Notes: a model not told the origin generated them from the letters alone. A stretch of DNA of 64,000 bases from Bacillus aquiflavi (GCF_019915265.1 NZ_CP082780.1:1364001-1428000), one strand, 5' to 3'; counted from the first letter of the stretch, positions 9,630 through 21,025 are shown. Made by a program: numbers and translations.

Positions 9630-11054
9630 ATGAACTTGAAACTAAATGATCGAACACCTAAATATCAACAAATTATCACTTTTATACGTGATAAAATTTC
9701 CAATGGAGAATGGCCGATTGGAAGTAAGATCCCCAGCCAACGCCAACTGGCGAAGTTGCTAAATGTAAACAGAAGTACTGTTATTACCGCATTAGAGGAA
9801 TTAGCGGCAGATGGCTTAATTGAGGGTAAAATGGGGAAGGGAACAATTGTTATTAATAATACATGGTCATTATTAGCAGCAACCTCACTTCCAAATTGGA
9901 ATGATAATGTTCCGTTAGGGATATATGAGCCTAGTAAAACAACAGTTCAAGAGATTAATGCTACAGAGTCGAATTCAAGTTTAATCCAACTAAGCAAAGG
10001 TGAGCTGTCCCCCGAACTTTTTCCGTTGCAGACGATGAGGGATGTAATGAGAAGAGCAAGTGAAAAAATGAGTTCATTTGGATATGAGGAACCGAAGGGA
10101 TCACTACATTTGCGTGAAGCGATAAGCAACTATTTATTAACAATTGGTATTAAAGCTTCTCCTGCCTCTATTTTGATTGTGAGCGGGGCATTACAGGCAT
10201 TGCAGTTAATATCGATTGGTCTTTTAAAAATAGGCTCAACGATTTTACTAGAAAAACCTTCGTATTTGTACTCACTTCATTTGTTTCAATCAGCAGGGAT
10301 GAAGTTAACTGGTGTCTCATTAGATCAAAGCGATTTTTTTACGCGAAAGTCGAAGCGAGAGCAAGCGATTTTATATACGATTCCGTGCTTTCACAATCCG
10401 ACAGGAAGATTATTATCATCTCAACATCGTCAAGAAATTCTTAAATTGTGTGAAAAAGAACAGCTCCCAATGATTGAAGATGATATTTATCGAGAGTTGT
10501 GGATTGATGAAAAACCGCCGTTGCCATTAAAAGCCTTCGATTCCTCAGGTCATGTTTTATTTGTTGACAGTCTATCGAAAACTTTAAGCCCCGGCTTGCG
10601 AATTGGCTGGATCGTAGGATCAGAGCCTGTTATTGAGCGTTTGGCGGATATTAAAATGCAAACAGATTATGGTTCAAGCTCGATCTCGCAAAGTGTTGCA
10701 TTTGAATGGCTTGATAGCGGTTTATATGAAAAGCATTTAGTTTACGTAAGAGAGCAATTAAAAGTACGAAGGGGGATTGTGCTATTCGCATTAGAAACTT
10801 ATTTAAGCGATATTGCTTGTTGGGAGATCCCATCAGGAGGATTGTTTGTCTGGATACAAATAAAGCCGAAAATTTCAATGAGAGATCTGTTTATGAAGGC
10901 ACGAGCTAATGGACTGCTTATTAATCCTGGCCATATTTATGGGGAAGATTCAGGACGTTATCTTCGGCTTTCTTATGCGTATGCACCCATCCTTGAGTTG
11001 AAACAAGGAATTCAACAGCTTAGTCAACTAATCAAGCAGCTTATTAAAAAATAA
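9630..11054 (+). CDS. MocR-type regulator (GntR domain + aminotransferase domain)
   Basis: The N-terminal winged helix (about residues 5-70: 'PKYQQIITFIRDKISNGEWP', 'SQRQLAKLLNVNRSTV') is fused to a class I PLP aminotransferase fold. The fold carries the PLP-binding Lys in 'VDSLSKTLSPGLRIGW' and 'CFHNPTGRLLS'. MocR proteins use PLP or an amino-acid adduct as effector and act as activators or repressors rather than metabolic enzymes. It is transcribed away from the EamA/DMT exporter, which is probably its target. ATG 9630 is preferred because GAGGGATTGTAAG lies in front. Confidence 0.9.
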   Translation: MNLKLNDRTPKYQQIITFIRDKISNGEWPIGSKIPSQRQLAKLLNVNRSTVITALEELAADGLIEGKMGKGTIVINNTWSLLAATSLPNWNDNVPLGIYEPSKTTVQEINATESNSSLIQLSKGELSPELFPLQTMRDVMRRASEKMSSFGYEEPKGSLHLREAISNYLLTIGIKASPASILIVSGALQALQLISIGLLKIGSTILLEKPSYLYSLHLFQSAGMKLTGVSLDQSDFFTRKSKREQAILYTIPCFHNPTGRLLSSQHRQEILKLCEKEQLPMIEDDIYRELWIDEKPPLPLKAFDSSGHVLFVDSLSKTLSPGLRIGWIVGSEPVIERLADIKMQTDYGSSSISQSVAFEWLDSGLYEKHLVYVREQLKVRRGIVLFALETYLSDIACWEIPSGGLFVWIQIKPKISMRDLFMKARANGLLINPGHIYGEDSGRYLRLSYAYAPILELKQGIQQLSQLIKQLIKK

Positions 11055-11172
11055 TTTTTTATTAGATGTTGTCGAATTAGCTACATATTCAAAAATATGA
11101 CATAATAAAAAAATAGTTTATTTTCGAGATTTTTTGTATAATATAAGTAAAAGAATACATATATTTAAAAAA

Positions 11173-11200
11173 GACCAAAGATGTTGTTTCATCTTTGGTC
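11173..11200 (-). terminator. Terminator of the toxin transcript
   Basis: The perfect 11-bp stem GACCAAAGATG/CATCTTTGGTC is followed on the minus strand by TTTTTTAAAT. It lies about 85 bases after the toxin stop, which leaves a long structured 3' untranslated region typical of type I toxin mRNAs. Confidence 0.7.
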
Positions 11201-11245
11201 ACAATAGAACAGTTCCCTTTAAAGGGGAGATCGGGCGTAGAAATG

Positions 11246-11293
11246 AAGAAATAATCCATCTTAGCCGGCAAGCTCAAGGGTGGGTTATTTCTT
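11246..11293 (-). other. Long imperfect hairpin at the end of the toxin gene
   Basis: AAGAAATAATCCATCTT (11246-11262) pairs with AAGGGTGGGTTATTTCTT (ending 11293) with a few wobbles. The hairpin covers the toxin stop codon and the beginning of the 3' UTR, the usual place where an antisense RNA antitoxin binds. I infer the function from comparison with Bacillus type I systems. Confidence 0.4.
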
Positions 11294-11377
11294 TTTTTGG
11301 TTAAATGACAGCACTGAAATGACTAAACCAGTAAAAGCCAGTGCAAACATCAACGCTTCAAAAACTGACAACAGCAT
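11285..11377 (-). CDS. Putative holin-like type I toxin (30 residues)
   Basis: The short gene starts after AGGAGGGGGTG and encodes one hydrophobic helix followed by a Lys-rich tail: 'MLLSVFEALMFALAFTGLV' ... 'SFNQKKK'. The '(S/T)VFEALM' start, single transmembrane helix and 'SFN-KKK' end match the small holin-like toxins of Bacillus type I toxin-antitoxin systems (TxpA/BsrG-like). The antitoxin would be an antisense RNA from the plus strand; I cannot see its promoter with certainty. The gene is isolated between MocR and an MFS gene. Confidence 0.7.
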   Translation of the reverse strand: MLLSVFEALMFALAFTGLVISVLSFNQKKK

Positions 11378-11614
11378 CACCCCCTCCTGTTGGGATGAAT
11401 GCCGACCACCCTTAAATAGAAAGCCTGTTCTATCGCTGCTTTTATTTTATCATAAATTTCCACTTAAAGTGAAATTTACTATTCGCATCATAATAGTTTT
11501 TTAGGGTTCTTCGTGTAAGAAAGCAGTCTTATACGACATTATGGAACTCGTGTTCTCACTCGGATATATCGTCAGAATAGCTAAAAAAATTGCTTCTAAG
11601 CTAAATCCGTTTTT

Positions 11615-12826
11615 TTATACTGCTGTAACATCTTTTTTTTGATTTTGTTCCCTACTGTAACGTTTGTAACGAATATAAAAAATAGTTGTTAACGATAAGG
11701 AAATAATCCCAAATACAATCACCATCATTTTTAATCCAATTAAATCTAACAGAAAACCTGTTCCTAAAAGAACGATTTGGAAAATGATCCGATCAAGCAT
11801 GTTTCGAAATGAAAAGAAACGTCCATGATATTTTTTAGGCATTTTTGTTTGGAATATCGTAGCGGCTGTTGGGAAAAAGCATCCAACTGCAAAACCAAAG
11901 ACAGCGAATGAAGCGATTGTTAGTAATTTGAAATCAACGAAATATAATGACAATTGGGCTAACCCAATTATAACGGAAAAGAAGAACATAATTCCATAAG
12001 GTGACCATTTATGACTGATTTGTTTGATGAAAAAAGCTCCAATCATAAAAGCAATTCCTTCTGCTGCATAAATCAATCCTTTCACGGAAGGATCATGATG
12101 AATTTCACTGATATTGATGACCATTAAGTTAAAACCACCGATAAATAACAATGGTACAAGGGTCATAATTAATGTCATCATAATAATTGGAAAACCTTTA
12201 ATAATCGGCAATACTTCTTTAAAGTCACCTTTTGATTGATTTTCAGAAATATTTTTTTGTTTGTTCGTTTCTTCAATTTGTAAAAATAACGTAAAAATAA
12301 AGAGAATAAAATAAGCGATAAACGATGAGATGTATAGCATGAATAGCGACATTACAACGAGCATTGCTCCTGCAAGTGCGGTGCCAATAACTCGAGACAA
12401 AGTTGCGACATTCATATGAACTCCATTTAATTGCAATAAATCCTTTTCCTTCACAATGAGTGGAATAGCTGATTGGAGAGCGGGAAAATAAAAAGCGGCA
12501 GAAATTTGCATGCTAATCATAAATAACACCATCCACCAAACGGAGCCCGTGTAAATAGCGATAAACATAAAGACGACACTAAACATTCTGCCTAAGCCTG
12601 AATAAACCATGACTGTTTTCTTTTTTGTCTGATCTATTATTTTTCCGGCGAGCGGACCAACGATAATACCTGCTAGTAACCCACTTGATAAAATTAAAGA
12701 TTTGACAAAATCAGAAGGTATTTTATCTTGCATAAATTCTAAGTTTCCGATTATTCCCGTCCATAAGCCAAGACCTGCAATAAACTCACCAAATAAGATA
12801 ATCCATACATTACGGTTTCTCCACAT
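11615..12826 (-). CDS. MFS transporter
   Basis: The protein has about 12 membrane helices with MFS motifs ('GLLAGIIVGPLAGKIIDQTKKK' region, 'FPALQSAIPLIV', 'VIGTALAG'). The arrangement resembles EntS/TetA-like proton-driven exporters, but the substrate is unknown. I chose the ATG at 12826 (MWRNRNVW), which has GAGG nine bases upstream; an in-frame GTG five codons earlier is also possible. The gene is transcribed away from thiC and shows no linked regulator. Confidence 0.85.
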   Translation of the reverse strand: MWRNRNVWIILFGEFIAGLGLWTGIIGNLEFMQDKIPSDFVKSLILSSGLLAGIIVGPLAGKIIDQTKKKTVMVYSGLGRMFSVVFMFIAIYTGSVWWMVLFMISMQISAAFYFPALQSAIPLIVKEKDLLQLNGVHMNVATLSRVIGTALAGAMLVVMSLFMLYISSFIAYFILFIFTLFLQIEETNKQKNISENQSKGDFKEVLPIIKGFPIIMMTLIMTLVPLLFIGGFNLMVINISEIHHDPSVKGLIYAAEGIAFMIGAFFIKQISHKWSPYGIMFFFSVIIGLAQLSLYFVDFKLLTIASFAVFGFAVGCFFPTAATIFQTKMPKKYHGRFFSFRNMLDRIIFQIVLLGTGFLLDLIGLKMMVIVFGIISLSLTTIFYIRYKRYSREQNQKKDVTAV

Positions 12827-12977
12827 AGGCAATTTCCTCACAATATTTATTTCGATTTTCGAATTGTAAGCAATAGTATACTTGAATTTATATGAGTTGT
12901 CATTTAATTTGATAACAATGAAGCTTTAAAAACAAGGAATGTTATGGTATAGTTATGAATGTATTGTAAATTGAATA

Positions 12978-13082
12978 TTTGGCACTGGGGGTGCCGGGAT
13001 ATGGCCGGCTGAGATTAAGACCCGATAGTCTTTGACCCTTGAACCTGATCTGGTTAAAACCAGCGTAGGGAAGTGTATGGAT
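12978..13082 (+). promoter_or_regulatory. TPP riboswitch (THI element)
   Basis: The sequence contains the conserved core of the thiamine pyrophosphate aptamer: GGGGTGCC near 12988, CTGAGA near 13010, 'ACCCTTGAACCTGATCTGG', and 'ACCAGCGTAGGGAAG'. It sits upstream of thiC, the classic target. A terminator follows at 13097, so control is probably premature termination when TPP is bound. Confidence 0.97.
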
Positions 13083-13096
13083 TTTCGTCATGCATA

Positions 13097-13128
13097 AGCA
13101 GATTCCCCTTGCCGGAGTCTGCTTTTTT
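13097..13128 (+). terminator. Riboswitch-controlled terminator before thiC
   Basis: GCAGATTCC and GGAGTCTGC pair (one G-U) and are followed by TTTTTT. It lies 15 bases after the TPP aptamer and about 165 bases before thiC. Ligand binding would favour this hairpin and stop transcription. Confidence 0.85.
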
Positions 13129-13276
13129 GACTACAGCCATGATGTTCTTTGTTTATTACCGCTTTCACTTCCAGTGCTATTACATTGGAGGTGTTTTTTA
13201 TTGATAAATAAATGAAGCTATTCGTGATATAGAAGTGTGAATGAAAAACGACTGATTCAAAAAAATAAGCGAGTAG

Positions 13277-15140
<1,864 letters not shown>

Positions 15141-15189
15141 GCTTTATAAACACATCATTCTCACAATTATGTAGCATAGCAAACAGATT

Positions 15190-15243
15190 AAAGCTGAATC
15201 ATTGGTACCGCAGAAAAGAGTGCCAATTGTTCAGCTTTTTTTA
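15190..15243 (+). terminator. Terminator of the thiC unit
   Basis: AAAGCTGAATCATTGGTAC pairs with GTGCCAATTGTTCAGCTTT in a long stem with one short internal loop, followed by TTTTT. Confidence 0.85.
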
Positions 15244-15381
15244 ATTAGTTAAAAAGAATGATGTTAGTTTCAGAGTTGAATATGTTATAGTAATTAAGAG
15301 CCATTTATTGGGTTTTTAATCATTTTTAGTTAGTTTGAATTGATAAGTGAATACGTTAGATTGAAAGGATGTTTTTGCCGG

Positions 15382-16371
15382 ATGAAGAAATTATTCAATG
15401 TTTTACTCATGTTACTTGTTCTCGTATTTAGTATGACGGCATGCAGTACGACGGAGGAAGCAGAGCAAAAAGCAGACGAAAAAAAATCACAAAGTATTAA
15501 AATGAAAGAAGATCAATCAGCTAAAAAAGAACAAGCTGATGAAAAGCCTGGGACGATCGGTCCTTTTTGGAAAATCACTCATAATGACAACGTTGTCTAT
15601 ATGTTAGGTTCAATTCACGTCGCGACTGAAGATTTTTATCCTTTACATGAAAAAATTGAAACAGCATTTGATCAATCAACATATTTAGCAGTTGAAGCGG
15701 ATATTTTTAATATGAATCAATTGCAAATGCAGAAAGAGCTAGAGGAAAAAGCGAAATATGCAGACGGAAAGACACTGCAAGCCGACTTACCAGCCGATTT
15801 ATACAGCCAGCTGAAATCAGAGTTGCAAGAGTACGGGATTAATATATCAATGTTAAATGAATATGAAACATGGTATATTTCAATGGTTTTAGAGGGCCTG
15901 CAAGCGCAAAAGCTTGGCTACGATTCTGAACTGGGAATTGATTATCACTTCTTAAAAAAGGAAAAAGATGATAAAGAGATCATTGAATTAGAAGGAGTAA
16001 CCTTTCAACTCGATTTATTTGATCAATTATCTCCGGAAATCCAAAAAAAATTGATAGAAGTTTATTTTGCTGAAAAGAAAACCGCTAAAGAAAACATAGA
16101 GAAGCTCGTAACCGCTTGGAAATCAGGTAACGCTGAACAGCTTAGTCAAGTTTTACTAGAGTCTGAGGATGATAGTGAAGAGTATAAGCAATTTAATGAA
16201 GTGTTTATGGATCAACGAAATAAAGATATGGCTGTTAAAATTGAAGAGTTTTTAAATAGCGAAGAAAAAGGAACTTATTTTGTTATCGTCGGGGCGGCTC
16301 ATTTTGTGGGAGAGAACGGCATCGTAAATATACTCCAAAATAAAGGATTCACTGTGGAAGAACAATTTTAA
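15382..16371 (+). CDS. TraB/GumN-family lipoprotein
   Basis: A signal peptide ends in the lipobox 'SMTAC', so the mature protein is a membrane-tethered lipoprotein. A short Lys/Glu-rich linker follows, then a TraB/GumN (ChaN-like) domain with the conserved 'VYMLGSIHVATEDFYPL' near residue 65 and 'VIVGAAHFVGENGIVNIL' near the end. The Gly-X2-His motifs at both ends resemble metal ligands of the Tiki/TraB protease superfamily, so a peptidase role is possible but unproven in bacilli. I chose ATG 15382 so that the signal peptide begins normally. Confidence 0.85.
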   Translation: MKKLFNVLLMLLVLVFSMTACSTTEEAEQKADEKKSQSIKMKEDQSAKKEQADEKPGTIGPFWKITHNDNVVYMLGSIHVATEDFYPLHEKIETAFDQSTYLAVEADIFNMNQLQMQKELEEKAKYADGKTLQADLPADLYSQLKSELQEYGINISMLNEYETWYISMVLEGLQAQKLGYDSELGIDYHFLKKEKDDKEIIELEGVTFQLDLFDQLSPEIQKKLIEVYFAEKKTAKENIEKLVTAWKSGNAEQLSQVLLESEDDSEEYKQFNEVFMDQRNKDMAVKIEEFLNSEEKGTYFVIVGAAHFVGENGIVNILQNKGFTVEEQF

Positions 16372-16400
16372 AAGTACTTTTACAGGAAGGAGTTCATTCA

Positions 16401-16961
16401 ATGAAAAATGTACTATTAATCGATGGTCACGATTATTATGAACGGGCAAAAGGCAATCTTACTAAGGAAATGTGCTCTTCAATCTATCATATACTTAAGG
16501 AAAAATATGAAATTAAAACGACGGTTGTATATGATGGATATGATGTTCCTGATGAAATCGAAAAATTCAAATGGGCAGATGTTATTATCATCCAAACACC
16601 AATTTATTGGTTTAATCTCCCTGGTGTGCTGAAAAAGTATATTGACGATGTATTTGAACCAAATATATTTTTTACAAAATCCGAATCCGAAAAGTTTGGT
16701 CGCGGCGGGCTGTTTACAAATAAATACTATATGCTTTCTCTTAGCTGGGGTGCATCTGAAAAGGAATTTTCGAAAGATCACTTGAACTTTCTTGAAGGGA
16801 AAAATGAAGATGAAGTCCTTTTTAGCGTGCATAAAACAATGGAGTATTGCGGATTGAAACCGTTAAAAACTTTCTCATTATATAAAGCAATGCGAGATCC
16901 TAACCTTGAAAAGAGATTGGCAGATGTAAAAAAACATTTAAAAGATATTTTTCATATATAG
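16401..16961 (+). CDS. NAD(P)H oxidoreductase, MdaB/flavodoxin-like
   Basis: The 186-residue flavodoxin-like fold starts 'MKNVLLIDGH' and contains 'WADVIIIQTPIYWFNLPGVL' and 'YIDDVF', typical of the MdaB/NQO1 family of FAD-dependent quinone reductases. Such enzymes reduce quinones by two electrons and protect against redox-cycling compounds. It follows the TraB-type gene by 29 bases with GGAAGGAG before the ATG, so the two may be co-transcribed. Confidence 0.88.
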   Translation: MKNVLLIDGHDYYERAKGNLTKEMCSSIYHILKEKYEIKTTVVYDGYDVPDEIEKFKWADVIIIQTPIYWFNLPGVLKKYIDDVFEPNIFFTKSESEKFGRGGLFTNKYYMLSLSWGASEKEFSKDHLNFLEGKNEDEVLFSVHKTMEYCGLKPLKTFSLYKAMRDPNLEKRLADVKKHLKDIFHI

Positions 16962-17171
16962 CTTTTTTATAGCCCTCTTAAAGGAGTTCATAAAACATCA
17001 CCTGTGTAGGAATTAAAACTGTGGAATTCGGGAATAAAAAAGTAATCTAGTTGAAATTACGAAACATTTTAATAATTAGATTCTGATCATAAGGGGTTCA
17101 ATTTCATAGAAATCTGAATTCTGGGGCTCGGTAACTAAAATCGATTAGCTATTATGAACATAGATTCAACA

Positions 17172-17220
17172 TGATCAATACCCAAACGTTCGATTATGAA
17201 GATCGTTTAGGTATTGATCA
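17172..17220. terminator. Long inverted repeat between convergent genes
   Basis: TGATCAATACC-CAAACG pairs with CGTTTAGGTATTGATCA around a 15-base loop region. It abuts the stop codon of the minus-strand HNH gene. There is no clear T run, so it may be a weak terminator or an RNA stabiliser. Confidence 0.5.
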
Positions 17221-17221
17221 A

Positions 17222-18121
17222 TTAATTAGAAGTAGTAGTATATCTTCCAGGTCCTTTGAATACTTCTCTCACATGCCAGTTTAAGTAGAGATCGTTCGGA
17301 TTATATGTTGGCTGTAACGGTGATTTGATCGTTTGACCATGATATTTCATTAACCATTCTTCAAAGCCGTTATTGCCATGTGCGTATTCTGAAACAATCA
17401 TCTTTCTAGATGGATCAATTGTAAAAACTCCACGATCGAAAAGTTTATGGTGGAGAGAGCAGAGTGCAATTCCATTTTCCTCAATATCTGGACCGCCTGC
17501 TTGGTGCCATTTAATATGTGCAGCTTCAATTCCAACTAAATGATGACCTAAGTGAACACGGAAACCGCAAACCGCACAAGAATATTCATATGCTTTTAAA
17601 ACTTTATCTCTAAAATCCCGGTCTCTTTTCTTTTTTATTGTACTAAAATCAAGCCCAATAGCTGCTAAAATATCTTCATGAATAGTTTCTGGAAAGTGCA
17701 GTTGTAAAATCATTTCAGTTATTTCCTGGGCTAAACTAGTATCTTTCTTTAAGAGTTGATAAACATCGGTTGTAAATCCCCCGGCAATGTTTTCCTCAAT
17801 TAATTTTTTATTACTAGGGTTTTTCGTATTAACCTGATCGTTAGACAGCTCCCATAATCCATCATGCACTAAGCGGACAAATGGTTCTTCTGGATGATAG
17901 GATTTTCTCACTGGTCCGAATTCTATTAGTAACTCTTTAAGTTTCTCTTTTATTTCACTGTAAATGAAAAGTCGCTGACTGTTATTTTTTACTTGACTAA
18001 TGGCGTAAAGTAAAAGTAATGGTTTATGAGGAGCTCTCACACCTTTTTTTTTCCAGACTGCTAACGTTTTTACATGCTCAAGTAACTTTTCTCTATTCAA
18101 TCTTTTCACCAAACTTCCCAT
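17222..18121 (-). CDS. HNH restriction endonuclease of the phosphorothioate-DNA type
   Basis: The 299-residue protein has two parts. The N-terminal domain (about residues 1-150) contains 'RAPHKPLLLLYAIS' and 'KSYHPEEPFVRL', which resemble the sulfur-binding domain of ScoMcrA-like type IV enzymes. The C-terminal HNH domain (about 165-240) shows 'CAVCGFRV', 'EAAHIKWHQAGGPD', 'NGIALCSLHHKLFDRGVF': the Cys pairs bind zinc and His residues form the catalytic site. Such enzymes cut DNA carrying phosphorothioate links, and so act against Dnd-modified DNA. No dnd modification gene lies in this window. It stands alone, as solitary defence genes often do. Confidence 0.82.
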   Translation of the reverse strand: MGSLVKRLNREKLLEHVKTLAVWKKKGVRAPHKPLLLLYAISQVKNNSQRLFIYSEIKEKLKELLIEFGPVRKSYHPEEPFVRLVHDGLWELSNDQVNTKNPSNKKLIEENIAGGFTTDVYQLLKKDTSLAQEITEMILQLHFPETIHEDILAAIGLDFSTIKKKRDRDFRDKVLKAYEYSCAVCGFRVHLGHHLVGIEAAHIKWHQAGGPDIEENGIALCSLHHKLFDRGVFTIDPSRKMIVSEYAHGNNGFEEWLMKYHGQTIKSPLQPTYNPNDLYLNWHVREVFKGPGRYTTTSN

Positions 18122-18319
18122 TTTGCCTCTTACACTTTCATTCTATTGTAATACAGATTAATCGTGGTGAACAAATCTGTTTTAACATGGACATTCATAG
18201 GTCTTTAAGCATCATAATTGGTGCTATAGTTGTATAGACAACTAGATGGTAATCTTGTTATTTTAAAGATACAGCAGGAATAGACAGACAAACTATTTAA
18301 GAGAGAGGGGTAAGAAATA

Positions 18320-19204
18320 TTGAAACATTCTAAAAAGCTGTTCACTGTTATTTTGTTGCTCGTTGTCGTCATATTTTCCTCTGTATTTCCTAAGCAAACA
18401 GCGCAAGCCACTACAGAAAATTCCAAACGGGATGTATCTATTAGAGTGATGACTTACAACATTCATGCAGGTAGTGGATCTGACGGAACGTATGATCTCG
18501 AAAGAATTGCCAAAGTGATTGAGCAATCAGGCGCAGATGTGATTGGTCTTCAGGAGGTTGATGTTCATTGGGGGACGAGAAGCGATTTTGAAAATGGAAT
18601 AGCCAAACTGAGTGAGAGGCTAGATATGTTTGCTTTTTTCGCACCAATCTATGACCTTGATCCTTACCAAGAGGACGAGCCTCGAAGACAATTTGGCGTA
18701 GCTGTGTTAAGTAAATACCCAATCATTTATGCAAAAAATCAACAAATGACAAGATTATCTACTCAAGACACAAACCCTTCACCGCAACTTACACCTGGAT
18801 TTGCAGAAGTTAAAATTAATGCAAAGGGAGCCATTTTCCCCTTTTATGTTACACATCTCGATTACCGATCTAACCCTTATGTAAGAGAGTTGCAAGTACA
18901 AGATATGTTAAATATTTTCTCGCAACTGCCTGGAGAAAAAATTCTCGTTGGAGATATGAATGCTTCACCTGACGCCCCAGAACTTTTACCATTGTTTACA
19001 CATTTTAATGATGTTTGGATCTTAGCTGGTAATGGATCGCCTGGCTTTACATTTTCTGCACTTAATCCGAATAAGAGAATCGATTATATTTTCACAACTG
19101 CTGGTATTAAAATAGAAAATGCACAAGTACTGTCAACTTTAGCTTCAGATCATTTGCCTGTCATAGCGGATGTCACTCTTCGGCGTGGAACTAGTAATCA
19201 TTGA
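18320..19204 (+). CDS. Secreted endonuclease/exonuclease/phosphatase-family protein
   Basis: A signal peptide (about residues 1-30, ending near 'TAQA') is followed by an EEP domain with its metal-site motifs in order: 'MTYNIHAG', 'GLQEVD', 'THLDYRSN', 'GDMNASP' and C-terminal 'SDHLPV'. The fold hydrolyses phosphodiester or phosphomonoester bonds in nucleic acids, lipids or inositol phosphates; the substrate here is unknown. TTG is the start, with GAGAGGGG upstream. It is first in an operon with nagZ and a glycosidase-like gene, suggesting extracellular scavenging. Confidence 0.85.
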   Translation: MKHSKKLFTVILLLVVVIFSSVFPKQTAQATTENSKRDVSIRVMTYNIHAGSGSDGTYDLERIAKVIEQSGADVIGLQEVDVHWGTRSDFENGIAKLSERLDMFAFFAPIYDLDPYQEDEPRRQFGVAVLSKYPIIYAKNQQMTRLSTQDTNPSPQLTPGFAEVKINAKGAIFPFYVTHLDYRSNPYVRELQVQDMLNIFSQLPGEKILVGDMNASPDAPELLPLFTHFNDVWILAGNGSPGFTFSALNPNKRIDYIFTTAGIKIENAQVLSTLASDHLPVIADVTLRRGTSNH

Positions 19205-19218
19205 AAGGAGAAAAAAAC

Positions 19219-21003
19219 ATGAAAATATGTTGTCGTTTCCTCGGTATGTTACTTATTCTTATTCTCGTTATGAGTGGACCTTTGTCTGCTGTTACTTCAG
19301 CAGCCTGGGATGATCCGACAAGGCCGGGATGGAAGGATGATCAAGCAGCAAGAGGATGGATACAAAGTAAAATTCAACATATGTCTCTTGAAGAAAAAAT
19401 CGGCCAGCTGTTTATGATTCATGTTTATGGGAAAACCCCGGAAGACGCAAGTTATGAAGAAACGAATGTAAGACAAAATAGAGGAGCAAAAAATTTTAAA
19501 GAGGCGATTGAAAAATACCATATCGGCGGGGTTATTTATTTTAACTGGACAGATAATATTGGAACTCCGCTTGATGCTCAACAAGTTAACTCTCTCTCGA
19601 ACGGATTACAAAAAATTGCAATGGATCAGCGCATGCCGATCCCGTTGTTAATTGCTACCGACCAAGAAGGTGGGGTAGTAGCAAGAGTGACTGAGCCGGC
19701 AACTGTTTTTCCAGGGAATATGGCAATTGCCGCTTCCCGGTCAACAGCTTATGCGGAAAAATCCGCTGAGATCATGGGTGCAGAGTTAAAAAGTCTTGGA
19801 ATTAATATGGATTTGGCCCCAGTGCTAGATGTCAACATAAACCCTGACAATCCAGTTATTGGAGTGAGGTCTTTTTCAGAAAGTCCTGAGCTTGTTGCTG
19901 ATCTTGGTTCAGCTCAAGTGAAAGGATATCAAAGTCAAAATCTGATCGTGACTGCAAAGCATTTTCCCGGACATGGTGATACGAATGTTGACTCTCATTA
20001 CGGTCTTCCAATTATTAACCATGATTTAAAAACGTTGCATGAAGTTGATTTAAAGCCTTTTAAAGCAGCGATTCATAACGGAATTGATGCGATTATGCCG
20101 GGACATATTGTCGTCCCTGCTCTTGATGACTCCGGACTCCCAGCGACATTATCGAAACCAATCTTAACTGATTTGCTTCGGAAGGAATTAGGATTTAATG
20201 GTGTTATCATTACTGATAGCCTCGGAATGTCGGGGGCGAACGTCGTTCCTAGAGAACGTGTTCCTGTAGAAGCTTTTAAGGCTGGGGCTGATATTCTTCT
20301 TAATCCTCCAGATGTTGAGCTTAGTTATAATGCAATGCTTAATGCCGTACAGAGCGGTGAGATCTCTGAAAAACGTGTAGATGAATCTGTTTTTAGAATC
20401 TTAATGTTAAAGTTTAAAAGAGGTCTTTTCCATTCCCCTGAAACTCCTGCAGATGAAATACAAAACATTGGTACAGATGATCATTTGAATATAGCAGCTG
20501 AAATAACTGAAAAAAGCATTACGCTCGTAAAGAATGACAACGACATATTACCATTGAAACAAGAGCAGCAAATATTTGTTACTGGACCTTCAGTAGGAAA
20601 TCCAAGTATGCTTTCACAGCTGCTTACTGAGAAAGGAATCAGTTCTAACAGCTATCCAACTAGCACTAATCCAACGAGTGCTGAAATCAGTTCGGCTGTA
20701 GAACAAGCACAAAATGCTCATATCGTGATTGTAACAACATACACAGCAAATACAAATTCGGCTCAAAAAGAGCTTGTTCGTGCTTTGAAAGACTCCGGAA
20801 AAAAAGTTGTTGTTGCATCGATGCGGAATCCATACGATTTGCTTGCATTTCCAGATATTGATGCCAATGTGTTAACGTACGGGTTTCGACAAGTTTCTAT
20901 TGAAGCATTAGCAAAAGTTTTGACTGGTGAACTGTCTCCGACTGGGCAGCTTCCTGTGACTATTCCGACATTATACCCATACGGTCATGGTTTAAGCTAT
21001 TAA
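19219..21003 (+). CDS. nagZ: Secreted beta-N-acetylglucosaminidase, GH3 (NagZ type)
   Basis: After a signal peptide the GH3 barrel carries the NagZ signature 'KHFPGHGDTNVDSHYGLP' (the His acts with Asp as acid/base) and the nucleophile Asp in 'GVIITDSLGMSGA'. A C-terminal alpha/beta-sandwich domain completes the two-domain layout of Bacillus NagZ (about 600 residues). The enzyme removes N-acetylglucosamine from muropeptides outside the cell. GAAAGGAG before ATG 19219 sets the start. The gene follows the EEP gene by 14 bases; the murQ/amiE neighbours found in B. subtilis are absent. Confidence 0.92.
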   Translation: MKICCRFLGMLLILILVMSGPLSAVTSAAWDDPTRPGWKDDQAARGWIQSKIQHMSLEEKIGQLFMIHVYGKTPEDASYEETNVRQNRGAKNFKEAIEKYHIGGVIYFNWTDNIGTPLDAQQVNSLSNGLQKIAMDQRMPIPLLIATDQEGGVVARVTEPATVFPGNMAIAASRSTAYAEKSAEIMGAELKSLGINMDLAPVLDVNINPDNPVIGVRSFSESPELVADLGSAQVKGYQSQNLIVTAKHFPGHGDTNVDSHYGLPIINHDLKTLHEVDLKPFKAAIHNGIDAIMPGHIVVPALDDSGLPATLSKPILTDLLRKELGFNGVIITDSLGMSGANVVPRERVPVEAFKAGADILLNPPDVELSYNAMLNAVQSGEISEKRVDESVFRILMLKFKRGLFHSPETPADEIQNIGTDDHLNIAAEITEKSITLVKNDNDILPLKQEQQIFVTGPSVGNPSMLSQLLTEKGISSNSYPTSTNPTSAEISSAVEQAQNAHIVIVTTYTANTNSAQKELVRALKDSGKKVVVASMRNPYDLLAFPDIDANVLTYGFRQVSIEALAKVLTGELSPTGQLPVTIPTLYPYGHGLSY

Positions 21004-21025
21004 TCTATTAATAGGAGGAGAAATA

